Shown in pieces: positions 1 to 7,010 of a DNA stretch of 8,482 nucleotides; position 1 is the stretch's first letter; the number at the start of each line of letters is the position of its first letter. The DNA comes from Gammaproteobacteria bacterium. GTDB taxonomy: Bacteria; Pseudomonadota; Gammaproteobacteria; Enterobacterales; Kangiellaceae. Both the position numbers and the translations under genes were made by a program. A model generated the notes under the pieces. The model ran no database searches. It was not told where the DNA came from and saw only the letters and a list, made by a program, of their open reading frames with translations. The stretch spans positions 1-8,482 of the forward strand of contig JABXIW010000138.1 in NCBI GenBank assembly GCA_013372875.1, read 5' to 3'.

Positions 1-21
1 GCAGAAATGCTGGGGCTTTTT
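1..21 (+). terminator. Partial intrinsic terminator of an upstream gene (cut by the window edge)
   Basis: The first bases read GCA-GAAA-TGC followed by TGGGGC and TTTTT (17-21). The GCA/TGC pair closes a GAAA tetraloop, and TGGGGC-TTTTT looks like the descending arm and U-tract of a Rho-independent terminator. The ascending arm, expected to be close to GCCCCA, would lie just left of base 1. I infer that a plus-strand gene ends shortly before this window. The visible half is clear; the pairing with missing bases is a prediction. Confidence 0.6.
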
Positions 22-443
22 CGTTTTATCAATTCGTATTTTTCTCCTTCCTTGCCTTATTCTTCTCGAAAAGCCTATTTATATCCATCTATCTCAATTT
101 ATTTGTTGCTATAAGCTTTAAACATAAATAGATCATCTGCCTAACGTCATTTACTGTTTGAGGCGATTCTAAGGACAACATGAATAAAATCAGGCTACGT
201 TGAAATAAACTTAAGTACTATTTTGTTACATTTTTCACGTCGTGAATCATTTATTTTTCATCATTCTTGTGATTTGCCTCGATTAAAGAAAATTTCCTAT
301 AAATCAATTAATTGTTGAAAACAGAACCGTTATCAAAAAGACAAAAAATATTAGATAAAGTTGATCTAGTTACTCAGTTGAATAGTCCATTTGTTTGATA
401 TGATAGTGAACGAATTGTACATATATATTAAGGGAATCTATTC
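22..443. other. AT-rich intergenic region upstream of the chemoreceptor gene
   Basis: No protein-length reading frame is supported in these 422 bases. It holds a seven-codon mini-ORF at 180-203 (M-N-K-I-R-L-R-stop) preceded by AAGGA at 171-175, a 13-bp hyphenated palindrome TTCACG-T-CGTGAA at 234-246, a 10-bp palindrome CAATTAATTG at 305-314, and two candidate promoters: TTGCCT-N18-TATAAA (274-303) and the better-placed extended -10 element listed separately. I looked for a FliA-type (sigma-28) promoter, common for chemoreceptor genes. The word TAAAGTT at 356-362 is not followed by a good GCCGATAA-like box at the right spacing. Confidence 0.6.
378..404 (+). promoter_or_regulatory. Candidate extended -10 sigma-70 promoter for the chemoreceptor gene
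   Basis: The -10 box TATGAT (399-404, five of six consensus bases) is directly preceded by TG-A, the extended -10 signature. A -35-like TTGAAT (378-383, four of six) lies 15 bp upstream. This is short, but extended -10 promoters depend less on the -35 box. Transcription would begin near 411, giving a leader of about 33 bases. A TGTACA palindrome at 416-421 falls just after the predicted start. This is motif matching only. Confidence 0.4.
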
Positions 444-2081
444 ATGTTCCAAAACTTTACAATCAAACAAAAGATAGTGATTCCTCTATCTTTGATAATT
501 GGATTGTTCACCGTGAGCTCAGTATTAAATGTTATGACAACGAGCAAGCAATCTGAATTAAGCGACACCTTAAATGAACAGATCGTACCCAACCTGTTCA
601 CGATTGAAGATGCGTACCGCGATCTTTACCAAGCGACTTCTGCTGTTCAAGGCATTGCCTTAGCAGAAACACAAGCAGATATTGATCATCACATTCACGA
701 GTACAAAGACAATGCTTACAAAGCGTTGCCGCGTATGGAAAAAGTGATTGAGCTATCGCGTGCGGGAGTGATGCCTGCAGCACACGGTGCTGATGTGCAA
801 AAACTGGTGAGTTTAGGTCAAAAGTGGCTACAAAGTTACGAAGTGATGTTGAGCAAGCCTCAATCTCAATGGCTAAGCTACTACAATGAGCACAAGAACA
901 CGTTTGAGGAGCAATTTGTTGATGTTCGCGCCCAGCTCAATGTCGTGAAAAGTGCTATCGAAGATAAGCAAGGTGAGTTGAAGTCAGACATTTCTGCGGC
1001 GACTGCACGAGCAGAATCGATTTTAGAAATGGGTATCATCGTTGTGATCTTAGCGGCGCTTGGTATGGTGTTCCTACTGCTACGCACAGTACTTAAACCA
1101 TTAAACGACATCAAAGACGCAATGGCGCAAATCGCTTCGGGTGATGGTGATCTTAGCCAACGAATCCAAATTAATACGCAAGATGAAATTGGTCAGCTGG
1201 CGAAGGCATTTAACGAGTTTGTTTCTAAAATCCAAGCGACCGTGTCACAGGTGATTGATAGCTCAAACACGCTTCGTCAAGAGATGGCAAACTTAAGCTC
1301 GCTCACTGAGACGATTGCAGATTCGACAGTATCTCAACAGCGCGATAGCGAAGCAGTTGCTGCAGCAGTGCATGAAATGCAAGTGACTAGTCGCAATGTG
1401 AGCGAGAGTGCAAATGAAGCAGCAGTTGCAAGCCAAACCGCGAATGATGAGCTTTCTAATACCAATGTGATTTTGGAGCAAACGGTCGGCTCGATTCGTG
1501 ACTTGGCTGGAGAGATCGAAAGCGCAAGCCATGTGATCAATACGCTAGATAATGATGTGAGCGATATTGCCTCTGTACTAGATGTAATTCGCGGCATTGC
1601 AGAACAGACTAACTTACTTGCACTGAATGCGGCGATTGAAGCGGCGCGAGCGGGTGAGCAAGGTCGTGGTTTTGCTGTGGTTGCTGACGAGGTACGCTCT
1701 CTTGCAAGTCGTACGCAGCAAAGTACGGGTGAAATCCAAGCTATGATTGAAAAGCTTCAGTCTGGTGCAGGGCAAGCTGTGGAAGTGATGCGTGGTAGCC
1801 AAAATAGCAGTGAAGAGACCATTCAATCTGCCGGGCGAGCAAGCGAATCTCTGGCTGAAATTCTCAATGCAATATCACGCATGAATGAGATGAACACGCA
1901 CATTGCAACTGCAGCGAGTCAACAAAGCACAGTGAGCGATGAAGTGAATACCAACGTTCAGGGTATTGCAGACAGCAGTACATCGATTGTTGATATTGTC
2001 ACGCAGGCTCAGCAATCACTTGCGATGCTGTCACAACAAACTCAGAGATTGGATCAGCAAGTCAGCCAGTTCCGAGTTTAA
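444..2081 (+). CDS. Methyl-accepting chemotaxis protein (4HB-like sensor, HAMP, signalling domain)
   Basis: This is a transmembrane chemoreceptor that signals through CheW and CheA to bias flagellar rotation. Its 545 residues have the classical order: a short cytoplasmic tail, TM1 (about 11-33), a periplasmic domain of about 160 residues that is mostly helical and fits a four-helix-bundle sensor, TM2 (about 196-217), HAMP (about 215-268, with conserved Pro219 and the DEIG motif at 247-250), and a long coiled-coil signalling domain. The near-invariant hairpin tip that contacts CheA/CheW is at about 380-422 ([20 protein letters not shown], then [14 protein letters not shown]). About 277 residues follow HAMP, which fits the 40-heptad class. 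The C-terminus ends SQFRV, so there is no NWETF-type CheR/CheB docking pentapeptide. AAGGGA (430-435) lies 8 bases before the ATG and supports this start. The ligand cannot be read from the sequence. It appears monocistronic, with its own terminator. Confidence 0.95.
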   Translation: MFQNFTIKQKIVIPLSLIIGLFTVSSVLNVMTTSKQSELSDTLNEQIVPNLFTIEDAYRDLYQATSAVQGIALAETQADIDHHIHEYKDNAYKALPRMEKVIELSRAGVMPAAHGADVQKLVSLGQKWLQSYEVMLSKPQSQWLSYYNEHKNTFEEQFVDVRAQLNVVKSAIEDKQGELKSDISAATARAESILEMGIIVVILAALGMVFLLLRTVLKPLNDIKDAMAQIASGDGDLSQRIQINTQDEIGQLAKAFNEFVSKIQATVSQVIDSSNTLRQEMANLSSLTETIADSTVSQQRDSEAVAAAVHEMQVTSRNVSESANEAAVASQTANDELSNTNVILEQTVGSIRDLAGEIESASHVINTLDNDVSDIASVLDVIRGIAEQTNLLALNAAIEAARAGEQGRGFAVVADEVRSLASRTQQSTGEIQAMIEKLQSGAGQAVEVMRGSQNSSEETIQSAGRASESLAEILNAISRMNEMNTHIATAASQQSTVSDEVNTNVQGIADSSTSIVDIVTQAQQSLAMLSQQTQRLDQQVSQFRV

Positions 2082-2109
2082 GCTCTGACATTTGAAATTG
2101 ATGCGAAAC

Positions 2110-2136
2110 AGCCCGCCGATGTGCGGGCTCTTTTTT
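2110..2136 (+). terminator. Intrinsic terminator of the chemoreceptor gene
   Basis: A perfect 7-bp GC-rich stem AGCCCGC (2110-2116) / GCGGGCT (2123-2129) with a 6-base loop is followed by C and six T residues (2130-2136). It lies 29 bases after the stop codon. This is a textbook Rho-independent terminator. Confidence 0.9.
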
Positions 2137-2159
2137 AGCTGACGTTTAACGTAGCTTTT
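2137..2159 (+). terminator. Possible second, weaker terminator hairpin in tandem
   Basis: Directly after the first T-tract, AGCT (2137-2140), a bulged G, and ACGT (2142-2145) pair with ACGT (2149-2152) and AGCT (2153-2156) around a TTA loop, followed by TTT (2157-2159). The stem is 8 bp with one bulge and the T-run is short, so on its own it would be weak. It may act as a backup or simply stabilise the 3' end. Confidence 0.35.
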
Positions 2160-2168
2160 CGCCAATTG

Positions 2169-2186
2169 GATTTAATTAATTAAATC
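2169..2186. repeat. Perfect 18-bp AT-rich palindrome
   Basis: GATTTAATTAATTAAATC equals its own reverse complement with no spacer. A separate 8-bp palindrome CCAATTGG (2162-2169) abuts it, sharing one base. Possible roles are a regulator site, a nucleoid-protein site or a weak cruciform; the sequence does not decide. Low complexity raises the chance of a coincidental match. Confidence 0.7.
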
Positions 2187-2240
2187 TGGACTTGACCTCA
2201 AAACTCTGTACAAACACTCGCCTTTTTTATCATCAATTTA

Positions 2241-2280
2241 CACACTTTTTGACCCGTCCACTTGTACACAGAAAAGTGTG
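2241..2280. repeat. 9-bp inverted repeat with 22-base spacer
   Basis: CACACTTTT (2241-2249) is the exact reverse complement of AAAAGTGTG (2272-2280). The spacer contains the second TGTACA copy (2263-2268). It could form a stem-loop in RNA or be paired half-sites, but there is no following T-tract, so it is not a terminator in the plus direction. Confidence 0.55.
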
Positions 2281-2366
2281 ATTTCCAACACAATATCTTC
2301 AAATCTGAGAGTTCTATTGCACCTTTACAACAAACGCATTCGACAAGCGTATAGAAACGTAAATTT

Positions 2367-2382
2367 TGTTGTATGTACAACA
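2367..2382. promoter_or_regulatory. Operator-like 16-bp palindrome upstream of the efflux operon
   Basis: TGTTGTA-TG-TACAACA is a perfect 7-bp inverted repeat around a 2-bp centre. The size is typical of a site for a dimeric repressor such as a MarR or TetR protein. It covers the proposed -35 box of the pump promoter, where a bound repressor would block RNA polymerase. Function and cognate regulator are inferred. No copy of TACAACA is seen in front of the MarR gene in this window. Confidence 0.4.
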
Positions 2383-2397
2383 CTGGGTAATTATCAT
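2369..2397 (+). promoter_or_regulatory. Candidate sigma-70 promoter of the efflux operon
   Basis: The -10 box TATCAT (2392-2397, five of six consensus) lies exactly 17 bp after TTGTAT (2369-2374, three of six consensus, with the key TTG present). Transcription would begin near 2404, about 100 bases before the adaptor ATG. The weak -35 box embedded in a palindrome suggests a regulated promoter. This is motif matching only; CATAAT at 2437-2442 is an alternative -10 but lacks a well-spaced -35. Confidence 0.35.
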
Positions 2398-2505
2398 TCT
2401 AACTAATTTGTTTGGGATAGATGCATATCCACTAATCATAATCGAGCCATTCAGAACGCATTGAATTGGATATTTGTAGGGCTTGCAAAATAAGAGAGAT
2501 GTTTC

Positions 2506-3645
2506 ATGAGACGTAGAACCACGCTATCGCTGCTGATTGCATCGAGCCTGTTTATGGCGGGATGTCAACCAAGCCAAGAAGGAACTGAGCAAGGTGGTGG
2601 CGCCGCTCCCGCAACCGAAGTGAATGTGTTGACGGTTGAACCTGTTCGACAAGCTTTGACGGTTGAGTTGCCGGGCCGCAGCCGTGCATTTAAAGAGGCG
2701 GAAGTCCGCCCACAGGTAACGGGTATTATTTCAGAACGTAACTTTGTTGAAGGTGGCGTTGTGGAAAAAGGTCAGTCGTTGTATCAAATTGATGACTCTT
2801 CATTTCAAGCGGATTTGCTTAGTGCAGAAGCGGAGCTGATTCGTGCGCAAGCTTCTGAAGAATCGACGTTTGCAACCGTTAAACGTTACCGCGCATTGAT
2901 TACCAAGAAATCGATCAGTCAACAAGATCTGGATGAAGCAGAAGCGGCTTACAAAGAAGCTAAAGCGCAAGTGCTCGTAGCCAAAGCGAAGATCAATACT
3001 GCAAAGATCAATTTGACTTATACCCGTGTGAAAGCGCCGATCAGTGGCGTGATCAGCAAGTCAAATGTGACTGCGGGAGCGTTGGTTACGGCAAACCAAG
3101 CCGACAAGCTAACGACGATTCAACAACTTGATCCGATCAACGTGGATATCGTTCAGTCTTCTGCTCAATTGCTGCGACTAAAAGCGGCGCTTTCTCAAGG
3201 TCACATGCAAGAAGATCAATCTGCGCAAGTCGCATTGACGCTTGAAGATGGCTCGACTTACGAGCACAAAGGCACAATGAAGTTCACGGAAGTTAACGTG
3301 GATGAAAGTACGGGAAGCGTGACTTTGCGAGCGGAATTCCCAAATCCTGATGGTTTACTTCTTCCGGGTATGTTCGTGCGTGCGACCGTGATTACTGGTG
3401 TTGACCCTAGCGCGATTTTGATCCCGCAAAATACCGTGACTCGCGATGCAACAGGCAAAGCTTCGGTGATGACGGTGAGTGCTGATAATACCGTTGCGAT
3501 TACGCCAGTCATCACGGCGGAAGTTATAGACAACCAATGGCGAATCATTGATGGATTAAAAGTCGGTGACCAAGTCATTACGGCGGGTTTGCAAAAGGTG
3601 CGTCCGGGTAGCCCAGTCACCATCCAAACGGGAGAGCAGGGATAA
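2506..3645 (+). CDS. RND efflux periplasmic adaptor lipoprotein (AcrA/MexA-type membrane fusion protein)
   Basis: This 379-residue adaptor links an inner-membrane RND pump to an outer-membrane channel. The N-terminus has a basic start (MRRR), a hydrophobic stretch and a lipobox ending M-A-G-C, so cleavage and lipidation at Cys20 are predicted. The domain order follows AcrA: a split lipoyl/barrel-sandwich part (about 60-98 and 168-206), an alpha-helical hairpin (about 99-167), a beta-barrel (about 210-296, ending in LLPGMFVRA) and a membrane-proximal domain (about 300-372, with GLQKVRPG). Other family hallmarks are [32 protein letters not shown] and [16 protein letters not shown]. Length is close to AcrA. 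A purine-rich AAGAGAGA (2492-2499) sits 6 bases before the ATG. Only two bases separate it from the pump gene, so the two are one operon. The residue after the lipidated Cys is Gln, not the Asp of E. coli AcrA. I do not assign one of the several Vibrio adaptor names. Confidence 0.96.
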   Translation: MRRRTTLSLLIASSLFMAGCQPSQEGTEQGGGAAPATEVNVLTVEPVRQALTVELPGRSRAFKEAEVRPQVTGIISERNFVEGGVVEKGQSLYQIDDSSFQADLLSAEAELIRAQASEESTFATVKRYRALITKKSISQQDLDEAEAAYKEAKAQVLVAKAKINTAKINLTYTRVKAPISGVISKSNVTAGALVTANQADKLTTIQQLDPINVDIVQSSAQLLRLKAALSQGHMQEDQSAQVALTLEDGSTYEHKGTMKFTEVNVDESTGSVTLRAEFPNPDGLLLPGMFVRATVITGVDPSAILIPQNTVTRDATGKASVMTVSADNTVAITPVITAEVIDNQWRIIDGLKVGDQVITAGLQKVRPGSPVTIQTGEQG

Positions 3646-3647
3646 TC

Positions 3648-6600
3648 ATGGCTCGATTTTTTATTGATCGTCCGGTTTTTGCTTGGGTACTGGCGATTCT
3701 GACCATGCTTGCGGGGATCATGTCCTTGTTCAACTTGCCAGTGTCGCAATATCCAACCATTTCGCCGACCACGATCACCATCAGCGCGCGCTATCCTGGT
3801 GCTTCTGCTAAAACGGTAGAGGACTCTGTCACGCAGGTTATCGAGCAAAACATGACAGGCCTGGATTACCTACGTTACTTGTCTTCGAGCAGTGACGCTT
3901 TCGGCAATGCGACCATTACACTGACTTTTGATAGCGAAGCCGATCCTGATATCGCGCAGGTTCAAGTGCAGAACAAACTGCAATTGGCGTTGACTTCGCT
4001 TCCTATGGAAGTGCAAAGCCAAGGTATTGTGGTGAACAAATCTAACACCTCATTTTTGATGGTGGTGGCGGTTTATTCTGACGATCCAGATTTTACACAA
4101 AACGACATTGCCGACTTTGTTGTAACCAACATTCAAGACCCAATCAGCCGTGTGACGGGTGTGGGTCAAGTACAGGCTTTTGGTTCTCAATATGCGATGC
4201 GTGTGTGGCTTGACCCGTTTAAGCTGACTCAGTTCAACCTGACGGCAATTGACGTTGCGAATGCGATCAGTGAGCAGAATGCGCAAGTGTCATCTGGTCA
4301 ATTAGGTGCAGCACCTGCGCAGAAAGGTCAACTGCTTAACGCGACGATTTCTTCTGCGAGTCGTTTAAGCAGTGTGGCTGAGTTCCAAAACATCATCTTG
4401 AAATCGGATGCGAGCGGTGCAAACGTTTATCTAAGAGACGTTGCTCGTATTGAGCGCGGAGCAGAAAGTTACGATATTCAAGGTCAGTACAACGGTTTAC
4501 CGGCGTCTGGTTTAGGTATTTCACTTGGTACAGGTGCGAACGCGCTGGAAACGGCGGCTGCAGTCAAAGAGCGTTTAGCAGAGTTGAGTGAAAACTTCCC
4601 AGACGGTCTGAAAGTCGCTTATCCATTTGAGACAACACCGTTTGTAGAAGCATCGATTCAAGAAGTAGTGAAAACGCTACTGGAAGCGATTGTGTTGGTG
4701 TTCTTGATTATGTACCTGTTCTTACAGAACTTCCGTGCAACGATCATCCCGACGATTGCGGTTCCGGTTGTACTCTTGGGTACGTTTGCCATTCTTTACG
4801 CGACAGGTTTCAGCGTGAATACCCTGACGATGTTTGCGATGGTTCTGGCGATTGGTTTGCTGGTGGATGACGCCATCGTTGTGGTAGAAAACGTTGAGCG
4901 TGTGATGCACGAAGACGGGCTCGATCCAAAAGAAGCCACTAAGAAATCGATGGGGCAGATCACTGGCGCGTTGATTGGTGTTGGTTTGACCTTATCGGCA
5001 GTATTCGTCCCGATGGCATTTATGTCAGGTTCGACCGGGGTAATTTACCGCCAGTTCTCGATCACCATCGTTGCTGCGATGACGTTGTCAGTGATGGTTG
5101 CGATCATCCTGACACCAGCGCTGTGTGCTACGTTACTGAAAAAAGGTGACGCTGAATTTACGGATAAAAAAGGCTTCTTCGGTTGGTTTAACCGTAAATT
5201 TGATTTGATGACCGCAGGTTATGAGGCTGGTGTAGCCAAGTTGCTAAAACGCACTGGGCGCATGTTGTTGGTGTTTGTGGCAATGAGCGCTGGTGCGGGT
5301 TGGTTATTTATGAATCTGCCGACGTCTTTCCTACCAGATGAAGACCAAGGTACGGTGTTCTCGATGGCAATCTTGCCGCCGAACTCGACTCAAGAGCAGA
5401 CTGAAAAAACACTCGATAAAGTGCGTAGCTATTTCTTGGAAGAAGAAAAAGACAACGTGAGATCCGTGTTTACCGTGGCTGGTTTTAGTTTTGCTGGTCA
5501 AGGCCAAAACATGGGTATGGCGTTTATTGGCTTGAAAGATTGGTCTGAGCGCGAAGCGCCAGGTTCGGATGCTGCATCTTTGACTGGCCGTGCTATGGGT
5601 TACTTCTCAACCATCAAAGAAGCCATGGTATTTGCGTTTGCACCTCCTGCCATCCAAGAGTTGGGTAACGCAACGGGTTTTGATTTCTATCTACAAGACT
5701 CCCTGAGCCTTGGTCACGAAGCATTAGTTGCTGCACAAGGGCAATTACTGGGAATGGCAGCGCAGAATCCAAAACTAGTTGGTGTTCGTCCGAATGGCCA
5801 ATCTGATGCGCCAATGTACCAAGTGCATGTAGATCACGTTAAATTGCGCGCGCTGGATGTCAGCATCAACGACGTGAACCAAATCCTATCCGCCGCTTGG
5901 GGTGGTGCGTACATCAACGACTACATTGACCGTGGTCGCGTTAAAAAAGTGATGGTGCAAAGTGATGCAGAGTTCCGTATGCAGCCAGAAGATTTTAACT
6001 CATGGTATGTACGTAATGCGCAAGGTGAAATGGTGCCGTTTTCGGCGTTTGCAAGTGGTGAATGGACGTATGGTTCACCACAGCTTCAACGTTTTAATGG
6101 CCTAGCCGCGATGAACATTCAAGGTGGTGCAGCTCCAGGTGTCAGTACGGGTGAAGCAATGGCTGAGATTGAAGCGATGGTTGAGCAGTTACCAGAGGGC
6201 TTTACGGTGAACTGGAACGGCATCTCTTATGAAGAGCGTTTGTCTGGCAACCAAGCTCCAATGTTGTATGCGTTGTCCATTTTGGTCGTGTTCCTCGTAC
6301 TTGCTGCGTTGTATGAAAGCTGGTCTGTACCGCTTGCGGTCGTGTTGGTTGTACCTTTGGGCGTATTAGGCGCTGTGCTCGCAGTACTTGGTCGTGGAAT
6401 GGACAACGACGTGTTCTTCCAAGTGAGTTTGTTAACCACAGTGGGTCTGGCTACGAAAAACGCGATTTTGATCGTTGAGTTCGCGAAAGAATATTACGAG
6501 AAAGGTGCAGGTCTGATTGAAGCTACACTGCACGCGGTGCGTGTACGTCTTCGTCCAATCATCATGACGTCCTTGGCGTTTGGCTTGGGTGTGGTTCCGT

Positions 6601-6809
6601 TGGCAATCAGTGCTGGCGTGGGCTCTGCTGGTCAAAACGCGGTAGGCACTGGTGTGCTTGGCGGCATGATCAGTGCGACCTTGCTTGGTATCTTCTTTGT
6701 TCCGGTGTTCTTTGTTGTGGTAGAGCGTTTGTTTGATCGCCGTGCTCAAAAAGAAGTGCAGAAAGAGCAATCTCAAGAACTCGCTTCAGCAACGGACAAG
6801 GCGGAGTAA
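3648..6809 (+). CDS. RND multidrug efflux pump, HAE1 family (AcrB-type inner-membrane transporter)
   Basis: This 1053-residue proton/drug antiporter should work as a trimer, taking substrates from the periplasm and outer leaflet and passing them to the channel. TM1 is at about 9-29, TM2-TM6 at about 339-497, TM7 at about 537-555 and TM8-TM12 at about 872-1025, with two large periplasmic loops between, as in AcrB. The proton-relay residues are present: Asp407 and Asp408 in [13 protein letters not shown] (TM4), Lys937 in [12 protein letters not shown] (TM10), Arg967 and Thr974 (TM11), matching AcrB K940, R971 and T978. All six aromatic residues of the AcrB distal-pocket cluster have equivalents: Phe136, 178, 608, 613, 615 and 626. 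The glycine switch loop reads [11 protein letters not shown]. The gene therefore looks intact and of the drug type, not a heavy-metal RND. AGGGA (3638-3642), inside the end of the adaptor gene, is its ribosome binding site, which suggests translational coupling. No outer-membrane factor follows; a TolC-like partner encoded elsewhere is expected. Confidence 0.98.
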   Translation: MARFFIDRPVFAWVLAILTMLAGIMSLFNLPVSQYPTISPTTITISARYPGASAKTVEDSVTQVIEQNMTGLDYLRYLSSSSDAFGNATITLTFDSEADPDIAQVQVQNKLQLALTSLPMEVQSQGIVVNKSNTSFLMVVAVYSDDPDFTQNDIADFVVTNIQDPISRVTGVGQVQAFGSQYAMRVWLDPFKLTQFNLTAIDVANAISEQNAQVSSGQLGAAPAQKGQLLNATISSASRLSSVAEFQNIILKSDASGANVYLRDVARIERGAESYDIQGQYNGLPASGLGISLGTGANALETAAAVKERLAELSENFPDGLKVAYPFETTPFVEASIQEVVKTLLEAIVLVFLIMYLFLQNFRATIIPTIAVPVVLLGTFAILYATGFSVNTLTMFAMVLAIGLLVDDAIVVVENVERVMHEDGLDPKEATKKSMGQITGALIGVGLTLSAVFVPMAFMSGSTGVIYRQFSITIVAAMTLSVMVAIILTPALCATLLKKGDAEFTDKKGFFGWFNRKFDLMTAGYEAGVAKLLKRTGRMLLVFVAMSAGAGWLFMNLPTSFLPDEDQGTVFSMAILPPNSTQEQTEKTLDKVRSYFLEEEKDNVRSVFTVAGFSFAGQGQNMGMAFIGLKDWSEREAPGSDAASLTGRAMGYFSTIKEAMVFAFAPPAIQELGNATGFDFYLQDSLSLGHEALVAAQGQLLGMAAQNPKLVGVRPNGQSDAPMYQVHVDHVKLRALDVSINDVNQILSAAWGGAYINDYIDRGRVKKVMVQSDAEFRMQPEDFNSWYVRNAQGEMVPFSAFASGEWTYGSPQLQRFNGLAAMNIQGGAAPGVSTGEAMAEIEAMVEQLPEGFTVNWNGISYEERLSGNQAPMLYALSILVVFLVLAALYESWSVPLAVVLVVPLGVLGAVLAVLGRGMDNDVFFQVSLLTTVGLATKNAILIVEFAKEYYEKGAGLIEATLHAVRVRLRPIIMTSLAFGLGVVPLAISAGVGSAGQNAVGTGVLGGMISATLLGIFFVPVFFVVVERLFDRRAQKEVQKEQSQELASATDKAE

Positions 6810-6856
6810 GACTTCGTAAGCTTAACTGAGTTATACTAATAACAATAAACATAATA

Positions 6857-6880
6857 AAAGGGCGCGTAAGCGCTCTTTGT
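6857..6880 (+). terminator. Intrinsic terminator after the efflux operon
   Basis: AAAGGGCGC (6857-6865) pairs with GCGCTCTTT (6870-6878) around a GTAA loop: nine pairs including one G-U. The following tail is GTTTATG, so the U-tract is short and interrupted (CTTTGTTT). Termination is likely but may be leaky, and some read-through into the MarR gene is conceivable. Confidence 0.7.
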
Positions 6881-6982
6881 TTATGCTTTCAACTCGATGG
6901 TTTAATACGTCACCGATTTTGAATGAAGCCTAGGAAAAGCGATCTCGTTTCGAATTCCTCATAAAAAGGTCAGAAAGCATAA
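6881..6982. repeat. 10-bp inverted repeat with wide spacing in front of the MarR gene
   Basis: TTATGCTTTC (6881-6890) is the exact reverse complement of GAAAGCATAA (6973-6982), with 82 bases between. The right arm ends 28 bases before the MarR start codon; the left arm directly follows the pump terminator. The repeat flanks the stretch where a MarR promoter should lie. Role unknown; a pair of regulator sites or a long RNA stem are possibilities. I could not identify a confident promoter in 6880-7010. Confidence 0.45.
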
Positions 6983-7010
6983 CATGAAGCCATAAGTTAA
7001 ATAGGCGGCT

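Larger units (their letters stand above)
2160..2505. other. Gene-free regulatory region upstream of the efflux operon
   Basis: No convincing gene lies in these 346 bases. A 61-codon minus-strand frame (2198-2383) starts with GTG, has no ribosome binding site and is rich in Cys, so I do not accept it. The region is AT-rich and carries several dyads: an 18-bp palindrome, a 9-bp inverted repeat with a 22-base spacer, a 16-bp operator-like palindrome, and three copies of TGTACA (2207-2212, 2263-2268, 2374-2379). The half-site TACAACA occurs at 2326-2332 and again, 50 bp further on, inside the operator-like palindrome. If the promoter at 2369-2397 is right, the pump mRNA has a leader of about 100 bases. 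Confidence 0.6.

Noticed and set aside
356..384. Possible FliA (sigma-28) promoter TAAAGTT with GTTGAATA
   Set aside because: The -10 part matches only about half of GCCGATAA and the spacing is two bases too long, so it is not better than the extended -10 element.
2198..2383. 61-codon Cys-rich minus-strand frame in the spacer upstream of the pump
   Set aside because: It starts with GTG, has no ribosome binding site, has no recognisable motif, and overlaps the dyads and promoter elements better explained as regulatory DNA.
2499..2516. Five-codon frame overlapping the adaptor start (M-F-H-E-T-stop)
   Set aside because: Out of frame with the adaptor and with no room for a ribosome site before its ATG; likely chance.
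3258..3848. 196-codon minus-strand open frame opposite the adaptor/pump junction
   Set aside because: It lies antisense to two strongly supported genes and spans their junction. The composition (rich in Arg, Ser, Thr; no recognisable domain) is that of a codon-bias shadow.
6432..6776. 114-codon minus-strand frame inside the pump gene
   Set aside because: Antisense to the conserved C-terminal membrane domain of the pump; low-complexity His/Thr/Arg content and no supporting start signals.
6984..6995. Three-codon frame M-K-P-stop before the MarR gene
   Set aside because: Too short and without a ribosome site to be distinguished from chance.
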